Origin: Notamacropus eugenii
Lineage: Eukaryota; Chordata; Mammalia; Diprotodontia; Macropodidae
Length of the DNA stretch: 64,000 bases
NCBI RefSeq assembly: GCF_028372415.1
Contig: NC_092876.1
Coordinates: forward strand, 61,590,385-61,654,384
Reading direction: 5' to 3'
The notes beneath the pieces were generated by a model. That model was not told where the DNA came from, did no database searches, and worked only from the letters and a program-made list of their open reading frames with translations. The translations under genes and the position numbers were made by a program. Below, in pieces: positions 55,640 to 64,000 of the stretch. The stretch's first letter is position 1, and every line of letters begins with the position of its first letter.

Positions 55640-56695
55640 AAGAAGACCTCAGTCTGAAGAACCTATCACCATCATGGCTAATCCTTTACCCATGTTTCAC
55701 CCACTAGGCATGAATGCCTCCCAAAGTTCTGTCCTGGGTCCTCTCTCATCTCTCTCTATACTATCTGTCTCGATGATCTCATCCACCCCTATGGATTTAG
55801 CTCTCATCATCATATAGATGACTCCCTGATCTATTTATCCAGCCCTGACCTCCAGACTCACATCTCCAGCTGCCTCTTATCCATCTCCCCAAACATCCTA
55901 AACTCAACATGTTCAAAAATGAACTCTGAACTCCATCTTCCTCAAAGCCTCTCCTAGTGCAGAGGGCACCCCCATCCTCCAGTCACCTAGGCTCAAAACC
56001 TTCACTTCATCCAAAATTCTTCACCTCTCCCACACTCATAATCTGCCCCAAAATCTTCACAAAATCTCTCCTATGATTACCCCTCACAGCACCCTTGCTG
56101 TAGCTCAGCATCTCACCACCACTCTTGAATTGGCCTGTTAAGTGATCTCCCCACCCCACCAAGGCTCTTCCTGCCTCAATCCATCCTCCATACAGCCTCC
56201 AAAGGGATTTTCAAAAGTGTCACCCTCTCTCCTCATTAAGTTCCAGTGGCTCCCTAGTTCCTCCGGGATCAAATATAAATTCTTCTGTTTAGTAATTTAA
56301 AAAATCTTCAAAATATGACTTGCTACACTTTATTCCCCTCCATGTACCCCATGATCCAGTTACACTGGCCTTTTTGTATTTATTTCTTCAAACATATTGC
56401 TCCATCTCCCATCTCTACACCTTTGCCTCCCAAGTCTAGAATTACCTGACTTCCTTCAAGACTCCACTTCAACTCCACTTTCTACAGGCCTTTCCCAGCT
56501 TCCCCCACCCCCATCTCCACTCCCTGCAACCTTGCCTCTGCCTTTTATGTATCTTAAACAGATTTAGTTATTTCTACATCCTTTGTTAGAATATAAGCTC
56601 CCTGAGGACAATGACAACTTAACTTTTTTCTCTGTATCCCCAGTTCTTGCCTGGCAATAAAAAAAGTAAATGCTTGCTGCCTGACTGGAATTGGT
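55640..56695 (+). mobile_element. L2 LINE 3' 1 kb
   Basis: CAAAGTTCTGTCCTGGGTCC, TCGATGATCTCATCCACCCC, CATCTCCAGCTGCCTCTTAT and CTAAACTCAACATGTTCAAA follow the L2 reverse transcriptase end. The tail is at about 56590-56690. Confidence 0.9.
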
Positions 56696-56699
56696 TTAA

Positions 56700-57130
56700 C
56701 TTTTGTCCTCTTTCCATGGGATATCCAACCCCTCCAACGCCTCAGAAGCCTTAAACCAGTGACTCTTCCCCCGCCCCAAACCCTGTGGTTTCCCACATGG
56801 GAATCTCTATCTCCTTCCACCTCCAGCACAGGGATCCCCTATGCCTAGAATGCACACCCTCCTCTCCTTTATATTTTAGAACATCTAGGTGGTGATCTAG
56901 AACTAGCGTCTCTTAGAATCCCTAGCTATCTCCCATATAAGGGCTTTCCTGATTTCTAATCCCCCTCTCCAGTCCCAGTATTTATCTGTATACTTATTGC
57001 TACAGCACATTCCCTGCAGAGTGTAAGCTTCTTGAGGTCAGGCACTATTTTCTTTTAATTTCTGTGCCTCCATCAACCAGCACAAAGCCTGGCCCAAAGT
57101 AGCTGCAGAATTAACACTTGTTGAATGAAC
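56700..57130 (+). mobile_element. second L2 3' end
   Basis: Another L2 terminal part: TATGCCTAGAATGCACACCC, AGCTTCTTGAGGTCAGGCAC and AACACTTGTTGAATGAAC. Confidence 0.8.
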
Positions 57131-57250
57131 AAAGGCCAGGCCTGCCTGCCAAAACCCAACAGGAAAAGGGAGATAAGGGTGACCTGGGAGACGTGGTTTG
57201 CGGCCCCAGAGTTTGGGATGAGGTCTAGGTATCCACTGATTTCTTGCTAA

Positions 57251-57396
57251 AAGCTGCCAGGGACTCTTAGGTAGGGTGGTCTGCTCTCCTGGGGAGGGAA
57301 AGATCATGAAGCAGGGGGTCCCCAAGAGCTGCCAGGGACCCTTAGCTAGGGTGATCTGCTCTGCCAGGGGAGGGAGAGATCATGAAGGGGGGGTAG
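57251..57396. repeat. 75-bp tandem duplication
   Basis: GCTGCCAGGGACTCTTAGGT... and GCTGCCAGGGACCCTTAGCT... start 75 bp apart, each running to GATCATGAAG. Similarity is roughly 85-90 percent by eye. Confidence 0.85.
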
Positions 57397-57440
57397 GGGA
57401 CACTTCCAGGGATGAAGGGAGAGTAGCTGTCTTGGATCAC

Positions 57441-57479
57441 CTCATGGACACTGGGATATGGGATGTAATCCTCTTCTGT
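57441..57479 (-). CDS. RAP1GAP: RAP1GAP coding exon 4 (residues 54-66)
   Basis: A 39-nt exon coding TEEDYIPYPSVHE, phase 0 on both sides. The acceptor is TTTTGCAG and the donor is a non-consensus GTGATC. A 75-bp tandem duplication begins about 45 nt into the following intron. Confidence 0.95.
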
Positions 57480-58920
57480 CTGCAAAACACAAACAAGCCA
57501 GAAGTGAGATAGACTTACTAGCCTTAAGTCTACTACTGTCTTTCACAACCCAACATCTTATAATCATTTGATTCACCTGTCCAGCTTTTTGGGATAGATT
57601 AGGTATTGGCAGGGAGAAAGGGGTACAGAGGTGAAGGTAGAGGGCAAGAAGTGTCCTGTTCTCTCCTCTCTTATAGGCCTAGAAAGTGGCAGGGGTTTGC
57701 CATGGGCACCCATACAGGACAAACTAGGGCTAAGCTCATATCCCTGACCCTTTGCACAGGAAGAGTTACATGGGATAGAAGGGACAATCACAAAGTCAGA
57801 GTTCTGGGAGTCTAACCCTCCCTCAATCTGACTTTCTATCAGCTCTGCAGAGCCACAGCCCAGTCCCCAGGCCAACCACACTCCTTCCCACCCCTGGTAC
57901 AGATGAAGGATGGCAAAGCTGGCATGTCTCTGGAGTCACCTAGGACAGGACACTGGGTCAGACACCTCACTGTTGGGATCAGTTTCTTATACCTCAGGTG
58001 ACCAGGGGTGACCAGGGAGGTGGGCTTTGGGTGGGCCATCATCCCCCAGGGAGTCTTCCCAGTAGGGATTGACTTTGTGAGAGTAGGAGCTCCCAGGGTA
58101 AAGAGCGACCTTGGCCCTGGGAGACCTGAATTCAAATGTCTCTGTAGTCAGTAAGTGTGATTGGATATGGAATTCTAGGTCCTAAGGGTAGAAGAAATGC
58201 TTCCTGACAGGGAATGAGGTAGTGTTGTCAGGGACAGAGGGAGCTGGGATTCTTGATGTTTAGGAGGGTTCTTGGAACACAGGATGTCAGAGCTGGGAGG
58301 TCTTTTAGAACACAGGGTGTCAGAGCTGGAGGCGCCCTTAGAACACAGGATGTTAGAGCAAGGAGAGCTCTTAGAATACAGTGTCAGAGCTAGGAGGGCC
58401 CTTAGAACACAAGATGTCAGGGATAGGAGGGCCCTTAGAACACAAGATATCAGGGATGGGAGGGCCCTTTGAACACAAGATGTCAGGGATGGGAGGGCCC
58501 TTCGGATACAAAATGTCAGGAATGGGAGGGCCCTTAGGACAGAGGATGTCAGAGCTAGGAAGACTCTGAAAACATGGAGAATCAGCCCTCAGCCCCTAAG
58601 CTGCCCTCTTGACTCCCAATGCTCTTAGAATAGGATTAGAAGCCAGCTGATAAACACTGTCCATACATTCACAGGTACACATCCCTCCCTCCCTTGGAAA
58701 TCTCTATCTCTATCCCCACCCTCTATTGCCCAAAGAAGCCCCCAAGTACCACACAAATGCATAAAGGGTCAATAACCTGGTGAGTGGGATGGTGGTGTTG
58801 AAGAATCACTTTTGAGGTCAAGATCCTGAGATCCAGGAAAGCATCTGCCTGGAACAGGAACAGCCCAGTGTTCCTTCCCCACCCCTAACACACATCTACC
58901 CAGGGAGGGCTGGGACTTAC
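57480..58920 (-). other. RAP1GAP: RAP1GAP intron 3
   Basis: About 1.4 kb. The main content is a 33-bp repeat array at 58262-58570. The rest (57490-58250 and 58575-58915) shows nothing I recognise. Confidence 0.6.
58262..58570 (+). repeat. 33-bp repeat array 8
   Basis: Nine to ten units. In the right half the core has shifted to GATGTCAGGGATGGGAGGGC, a variant shared by four neighbouring units, which shows local homogenisation within the array. Confidence 0.9.
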
Positions 58921-58968
58921 TTTGAGAGGTGGAGGGAAGGAGCATCTTTGTTCATCCATCCTGCTTCC
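58921..58968 (-). CDS. RAP1GAP: RAP1GAP coding exon 3 (residues 38-53, GoLoco end)
   Basis: A 48-nt exon coding GSRMDEQRCSFPPPLK with TTTGCAG acceptor and consensus donor GTAAGT. MDEQR completes the GoLoco motif; the acidic-Gln-Arg triad reaches into the nucleotide site of G-alpha in known structures. Together with exon 2 the motif is intact. Confidence 0.96.
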
Positions 58969-59089
58969 CTGCAAAGAGAAGAGTTACCAGTCATGACCCT
59001 GATAGTTTTTCTAGATGGAGACCTCTCATCTCCTTCCAATACACTGACAGGGTATCTAAAAGTATATGTCTGTGAATAGACCCACATAC

Positions 59090-59175
59090 TGTGAAAGCTA
59101 GAAGGTCCCTTAGAGCACAGGATGTCAGAACTGGAAGGGTCCTTAGAACACAGGAGGTCAGAGCTGGGAGGGAAT
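59090..59175 (+). repeat. 33-bp repeat array 9 (short)
   Basis: Two to three units (CAGGATGTCAGAACTGGAAG, CAGGAGGTCAGAGCTGGGAG) followed by an L3/MIR-type tail. Confidence 0.8.
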
Positions 59176-59340
59176 TCTGTCAGGCTACTTAGCAAAAACT
59201 AAGGCCCAGAGGCCAAAGCCACACTGCCTACTGGTGGCATTCCTGTGTTTAGAACTCAGTCCAATATTCTCTCACTACACCACAATACAAAAGAAATAGA
59301 GTTCCTTGTGCCCTCCAAGGGAAGGAGAAGAACAAAGCGG

Positions 59341-59364
59341 GGCGGGGGCGGGGGGGGGGGGGGG
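59341..59364 (+). repeat. poly(G) run
   Basis: GGCGGGGGCGGGG then an uninterrupted run of G. Potential G-quadruplex on the coding-opposite strand; also a likely sequencing weak point. Confidence 0.85.
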
Positions 59365-59949
59365 AGAGAATCACAGGGAGCTAGATTTGGGCTCCTCCAA
59401 AGGGAGAACAATCGACCAGTGAAAGTTAAGCAGAAACAGCCTGGGCTGTCTTCACAGGTAGAGAGCTCTTCGTTATAGGGAGTATTGAGTCAGAGGCTAG
59501 ATGCCCACTCATTAGGGTTCTTGTAGAGGGGATTCATGTTTCAGTTAGGAGATAAACTAGATAAACTCAAAGGCCTCTTCCCAACCAGTGATGCTCTCAC
59601 TCCATGGGGAGCGGGTCCAGGTAGAAGGGACCCTGGCTGGAGGAGACCTTGGCCTAGAGACAGCAAGAGCTGGCCCTAAGCCCTGCAGGACTCCAAAGAC
59701 ACAAGGACTATCTGGATGGAGATGGAGATGAGGGATTTGGGACCTGGAACCCACCAGCCTGACGTGGGCACTGCTCCATGCTAGGACATGACCTGACTCA
59801 CCCGCAACAGGGAGATCTGCTGCCTCCTGACATGAGGACATGAGGAAACCCTAGTGATCTGTGCTGAGAAGAGTATCAGAGCAGGATGTCTAGGATTCCC
59901 CCACCCCTCCAGAGCTCCACAGCAGAGATCCAAAAGGCTGACCACTCAC

Positions 59950-59985
59950 CTGCATCTTCTCAATCATCTCAAACAAGTCTGAGTT
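59950..59985 (-). CDS. RAP1GAP: RAP1GAP coding exon 2 (residues 26-37, GoLoco start)
   Basis: A 36-nt exon coding NSDLFEMIEKMQ, between acceptor TTGCAG and donor GTGAGT, phase 0 on both sides. The LFEMIEKMQ segment is the helix of a GoLoco motif, which in this family binds GDP-bound G-alpha-i/o. The internal Met (ATGATTGAG) is the start of the classic shorter RAP1GAP form, so this exon can be coding in two N-terminal isoforms. Confidence 0.95.
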
Positions 59986-60499
59986 CTGCAACAGAGAAAA
60001 CAGGAGGAAGGGCAGGGTCAGGTCATAAAATCACTGGTTCCCAGTTCTAGTACTGGCCAAGATCAAAGAGGCCATCTGCTCCACCTTCACTTTACACAAG
60101 ATGCCCAAGGAGATAATGATTTGCCCAAAGTAACACAGGAAGTAAGTGTAAAGGCTGGATTAGAGCCCAGGGCGTCTGAGTCCAGATGCAATGCTTTTTC
60201 CCTTATAGCACAAAGGCAAGTTTGCCTAGCTGGGTCCATGTCTCTCTGGACACTTCAAGTTCCCCCCATCCACTGACACCAGCCACAACAGCTGCCCCAA
60301 GATGCCATGTTCGGATGAGCTGCACCTCTCTCTGGGACTTCTCTGCCCATACCCCATAGCTGTGGAGGATAAAAAGAGTCAAGGGTCCAGGTCCTCTCTG
60401 TGCCTCTGGAGTTGACTGAGTCACAGAATTAAATGGTTTAGAACTGAAAAGGCCCTGAGAGATCTTCCAATCCCCTCATTTTACAGTCTGTGTTATAAC

Positions 60500-60605
60500 A
60501 GACTATCCCAGTCCCTCCTAGATCTGACATCCTGTGTTCTCAGATCTCTCCCAGTTCTGACATTCTATATTCTAAGGTCTGTTCTGGTATTCTGTGTTCC
60601 AAGTT
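60500..60605 (-). repeat. 33-bp repeat array 10 (reverse)
   Basis: Three reverse units (GATCTGACATCCTGTGTTCT, CAGTTCTGACATTCTATATT, GTTCTGGTATTCTGTGTTCC). A further single unit lies at about 62795-62840. Confidence 0.75.
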
Positions 60606-61139
60606 TTCTTAATGAAGAGGAAATTGAGATCTAGAGAAATTACATGCCTGGCATAAGGTCACATGGGGATTAGTGGCAGATCTGGAACATGAGCCCATAT
60701 TCTCTGATTCCAAATCCAGTCCTCTTTCCTACCACCTCAAGGAATCTCAGAGTTGAGAGGGACCTCATAATCCAACTAGTCAAATTCCTCATTTTCCAGG
60801 GGAGATCAGATACAGACACAGGTCTTCTAACTCCAGAACCTGGTCACTCCTAGTGTTACCCACTGGGAGTAGGTCACCAAGTCTACACCCTCCTCTAGCA
60901 AGTGTAGGTGAGCTCTCACTGTCTGCTCACTTCTCTTGGGGTTGACTTCCCTGTTGATATCCTTCTCAGTCCAAAATTAGGAGAAGAGACCTTACACTAA
61001 AGGAATCCCCCTGTTTAAGGAGCCAAGGCCACATCCTCTCCATTCTAGTCCATCCCTAGCCCAACGAGAGTTCCCTAAATTCCCAAAACCTCCCCTAACC
61101 CCAAGTGTTGAGAGGGTCAAACCCTGGTTCCAGACTTCT

Positions 61140-61330
61140 CATTCTGGCTGTCAATAATAAAGCAGCACAGAAAAATGAATTTGGACTCAGAGGACATGGG
61201 TTTGAATCCCAAATCTATTCCCTTATTAACTAGGCAACTTTTGCCTGGTCTCTTCCTCTCCTTGGGTCTCAGTTTGCTTATCTATAAAATGAAGTAATCT
61301 TTAAGGTCTGTTCATTCTCTTAAATCTTAT
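61140..61330 (+). mobile_element. MIR SINE
   Basis: GGACATGGGTTTGAATCCCA, CTCAGTTTGCTTATCTATAA and AAATGAAGTAATCTTTAAGG. Confidence 0.75.
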
Positions 61331-61729
61331 GAGAGGGAGACAATAGCCCTAACACCAGCAGCCACTGGAGACCATATCCTGCTCACACCTAGAACAGTGC
61401 TACACCGCTTTCAGAAAGGGGCCAAGAGTATGTCAGATGTAGCATGTGGACACCAAAGAGGAACAGGAAGTCCCCATTCCCAAAGGGTGTCGTGGCCCAA
61501 TCTAGGGAATCGTGGGGACTCCCTGGTGACCATGGGCACAGTTCTGCTAGAAAGGGCCTCATTTCCAAGTGAATCCTGAGACCCCAGTGCAAGTGATGGT
61601 AACACAACAAAGTCTCTTATGGCAACTACCCTCCCTCTGTTTCTCTATACAAAGAGAAGATGCTGCGATTGACCACACCCAGCATCAATACCTGCTCTAG
61701 TTATCTCATTCCCTCTCTCTTTCTCCCTC

Positions 61730-61813
61730 CCCTCCTCCTCTCTCTCCCCTTCTCTCACACACATACTTTTTCTTTCTCTCTGCCATACTTTTCTCTCTTT
61801 CACACACTCTCTC

Positions 61814-61855
<42 letters not shown>
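61730..61855. repeat. CT-rich and (CA)n tract
   Basis: CTCTCTC-rich sequence grading into about 18 CA units (61819-61854). Confidence 0.9.
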
Positions 61856-63224
61856 TAAATTATAATCAAACCCTCCTTTCTCTGTTGCCCCCATCTCCCC
61901 TGAACCCACCCTGATGAATGTTATAGTCACATACATGTGGCATTAAGCTCTGCCACTTCCAGGCTGGGCTTTCAAGTTTGCCAGCTCCTGCCCCTACAGT
62001 GCCAATACAGAGCATAGTGAGGTTTCCTGAAGGGAAGGCAGTTCCAGCTGGCTGGTCCAGGAGAGCTTTCCAAGTTTTCCCAGGCAAGTGCCCTAATCTT
62101 CTGCCAATGCCCAACCACTGGCCCTGTGCTCTGTACTCCTTGGTGGAAGGGCAGTACATCCGTACATGTACTTATACCCCAGCAAGGGGGCACACTGACA
62201 CACACAGGGATATACTGACACACAGAGAAACATGTTTACATACACTCAGAAAAGGGCACACTACAGTCACACACCTACCCCTCCCCTGTCTAAACTCTAC
62301 ATACATCAGCACATACACTGAGATAATACAAAATCTAGACACAACCCTACAGGAGTTTCTCCTTGGGGAAAAGCTTTGGGGACAGGAGGAGGGAGCCCAC
62401 CAATGCACAGTCCTACTCCTAATTATGGCACCAGAACCAAGTGCCCCCTGCACATACGTTGGACCACACAACGCCAAACACTGTAAAGGAGTCAAAAGCA
62501 CAGCCACACGATTCCCATGTCTCCAGTTCTTTTGGGGGCACAAACAACAGCCTCACAATCCTGGCGAGTGGGGAGGGCAGCCACACAACCTAGGGTCAAC
62601 CAGTTAGGGGCACAAAAATGAGTGGACAGAGGCCACAATGCCCAGGAGTGAAAAAGGCCTCAGGCTGGGAGGCAGGAGACTGGGGCCAAACCTGGGCTCT
62701 GCCTCCACCTACCATGTAGTCTGAGGAGTCTGCACCTCAGGGTCCTCACCTACAGGGGTCCAAGGAGGGGACCGGGAACATCTTTCCCACTTTTTACATA
62801 CTATGTTCTTAGGGCCTTCCCAGCTGTGACATTTTACAGTTCTATGAGTCTATTCAGTTCAATTTACAGTAACAGCTTCTAACACACACACAGGCAGGCT
62901 CATAGTCACGCCAACACAATGACAACACACCCTGGGAGAGTGTTACACACAGTGGCAGTGATTAAGTCAAGCTAACCCCAGGAAGACAATTTCACAACTG
63001 GGGTGTAATCCCCCCACAAACCGTATCATGCAGTTCTGGACAGTCACACACAGATACACAAGCCGGCCTGGAGGACTTTAAGTGTGTACTGCGTCAGGGT
63101 CTCTCACACTCAGTGACAGCAAAATTCCCATACCGAAGAGCAGTTCTGGGGACGGATTCCGGGTTGGAGTTACCCCTTGGCAGCCCACAGATGAAACCTC
63201 CCTCTGGGGTGCTTGGATGGACAC

Positions 63225-63350
63225 GGACACACACAAGCACACACACACACACACTCACACACACAAACACACACACTCACACGCACATACAAACACACGC
63301 GCGCGCACACACACACACATACAGAAGCACATACAAACACACACAAACAC
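63225..63350. repeat. (CA)n-rich tract with CGCGCG core
   Basis: Interrupted CA repeats with ACGCGCGCGCAC near 63297-63308, directly next to the CpG island. Alternating purine-pyrimidine sequence of this type can adopt Z-DNA. Confidence 0.9.
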
Positions 63351-63354
63351 CCAG

Positions 63355-63895
63355 GTCGGGCTGCCCCGGTGCCACCCCTCCCCGCCCCGCACCCCGCCCC
63401 AGCCCGATCTCGCCTTCGCCCCCGGCCAGCCCCAGGCCCCACTCACCTGCCAGGCGGCCCCGGTGGGCAGCGAGCCCCTCCGCGGCCGGGCTGGGGGCGC
63501 CGGGGGCCACGGTTGCGCCATCCCGAGCCGGCCCCGGGCCCCCGCGGCCCCTGGCCGCCCCTCCGCCCGCGCCCCGGCCCCCGCTCTCGCCAACTCTCCC
63601 GCGGCCCTGGCCCCGGCAGCCCGGGCGCCCCAGCCCCGCTCGCTCCGGCCTCGGGCTCGGGCTCGGGCTCGGGCTGGGCAGTGGCGCTGCCGAGGCTCGG
63701 CCGGATCGGGAGGGGGATCGAGGGGCGGGCCCGCAGGTACGGGCGGCGCGGGGCGGGGGCAGGGGCGGGCAGGGGCGGGCAGGGGCGGTGCGGACCCGCC
63801 CCCGGCCCAGCCGGCCCCACCGCTCCTGGTCCCGCCTGGCTCCGACCGCCCACCCGCCCCGCGCCGCGGACAGCGCGATCTCCAAGCACCGCTGT
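63355..63895. promoter_or_regulatory. RAP1GAP: CpG island / likely RAP1GAP promoter and 5' UTR
   Basis: This is the only long GC-rich, CpG-dense stretch in the window. It contains several GGGGCGGG-type GC boxes (about 63757-63790) and a short GGCTCG hexamer repeat (about 63655-63680). No TATA box is evident. It surrounds the first coding exon, which fits a TATA-less CpG-island promoter. A TTCCGGAAAGTGGG ETS-like site lies at about 63912-63926. The exact transcription start cannot be read from sequence. Confidence 0.8.
63447..63521 (-). CDS. RAP1GAP: RAP1GAP coding exon 1 (residues 1-25)
   Basis: ATG at 63521 with G at -3 and +4 opens 25 codons (MAQPWPPAPP...GAAWQ), ending at a strong donor CAG|GTGAGT in phase 0. 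The peptide is Pro/Arg/Ala-rich and low in complexity. The next exon is also phase 0, so the 25 codons plus NSDLFE give exactly 31 residues before the MIEKMQ methionine. That equals the published length of the rap1GAPII N-terminal extension. No in-frame ATG was seen upstream within the island. The splice is inferred from sequence only. Confidence 0.75.
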
Positions 63896-64000
63896 CTAAC
63901 TGCTTCCCTAGGTTCCGGAAAGTGGGACAGTCCGGCCTCCCAAACTTTGCCTCTCTCCTCTTAGGGTCAGTGCATGTCGGAGCTGGGCACAGACAGCCGC

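Larger units (their letters stand above)
54811..57440 (-). other. RAP1GAP: RAP1GAP intron 4
   Basis: About 2.6 kb, mostly L2 (55640-57130), MIR pieces (54890-55060 plus and 55095-55310 minus) and the 75-bp tandem duplication (57251-57396). 55320-55630 is unassigned. Confidence 0.7.
59986..63446 (-). other. RAP1GAP: RAP1GAP intron 1
   Basis: About 3.5 kb without coding exons that I recognise. It holds MIR-type relics (61140-61330 and 62660-62860), a reversed 33-bp repeat block at 60500-60605, a CT-rich/(CA)n tract at 61730-61855, and a CA-rich tract with a CGCGCG core at 63225-63350. An alternative internal promoter was looked for and not seen. Confidence 0.7.
28485..63521 (-). other. RAP1GAP: RAP1GAP transcription unit (Rap1 GTPase-activating protein 1)
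   Basis: Twenty-two coding exons on the minus strand, all with GT-AG introns and matching phases, join into a 698-codon frame (shorter exon 18, no cassette exon). The order is recognisable as RAP1GAP: GoLoco motif, dimerisation region, RapGAP catalytic domain, then a Ser-rich regulatory tail. Known role: it speeds GTP hydrolysis on Rap1 and Rap2 with an asparagine thumb, and the GoLoco form binds G-alpha-i/o, linking G-protein signalling to Rap. The 5' limit given is the predicted start codon; the transcript must start further upstream (higher coordinates). The 3' limit is an estimate from the poly(A) signal. No frameshift or in-frame stop was met in the exons. Further alternative first exons beyond the right edge cannot be excluded. 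Confidence 0.97.

Noticed and set aside
63113..63964. Long plus-strand ORFs (228-283 codons) over the CpG island
   Set aside because: They are Pro/Ala/Arg/His-rich products of GC-rich and CA-repeat DNA, overlap the minus-strand RAP1GAP exon, and match no family.

Overview
This window is nuclear DNA from a mammal, almost certainly a marsupial. The repeats show it: four copies of the RTE-mobilised SINE MAR1 (tail ending in a CCACCTAGCTGCC-type block), a marsupial tRNA-derived SINE (ending in TGTGTGACCCTGGGCAAGTCACTTAACC), marsupial-type LINE-1 copies with recognisable ORF1/ORF2, and many L2, L3/CR1 and MIR relics. The species cannot be fixed from the sequence alone.

The one protein-coding gene is RAP1GAP, a GTPase-activating protein for Rap1/Rap2. 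It lies on the minus strand and fills the right half of the window, from a CpG-island first exon at about 63.4-63.9 kb to a poly(A) signal at 28503-28508. I could place 22 coding exons with GT-AG borders and matching phases. Joined, they give a 698-codon product (shorter exon-18 form, no cassette exon). From the MIEKMQ methionine this is 667 residues, close to the 663 I recall for the human short form. The first 31 residues come from the CpG-island exon plus a 36-nt exon and complete the N-terminal GoLoco motif, as in the rap1GAPII isoform. The catalytic asparagine is in HIGND of exon 12 and falls at residue 290 in the short-form numbering.

The main unexpected find in the gene is an extra in-frame exon (about 40118-40195) between exons 16 and 17. 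It is a diverged duplicate of exon 17 that carries a second PKA-type RRGS site and sits directly behind about 240 nt of almost pure pyrimidine in transcript sense. Other splicing options visible are a 14-codon alternative 3' splice site in exon 18, a 46-nt penultimate exon holding only the last two codons and the stop, and an in-frame 127-codon tail if that exon is skipped.

The left part (1-28.4 kb) is intergenic and repeat-rich: L2/L3/MIR fragments, a nearly full-length but broken L1 (10324-17172, 11-bp target duplication), a 5'-truncated L1 with a 576-codon open ORF2 end (20115-22292, 15-bp duplication), and a nest in which an L2 was entered by a hAT-like element (8-bp duplication), itself entered by an L1 (17-bp duplication). 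No ALPL exon, the neighbour expected from human synteny, was found here.

A 33-bp repeat (core AATGTCAGAGCTGGGAGGG) forms at least ten short arrays, in both orientations, inside and outside the gene. It appears to derive from the 3' end of an L3/MIR-type element.
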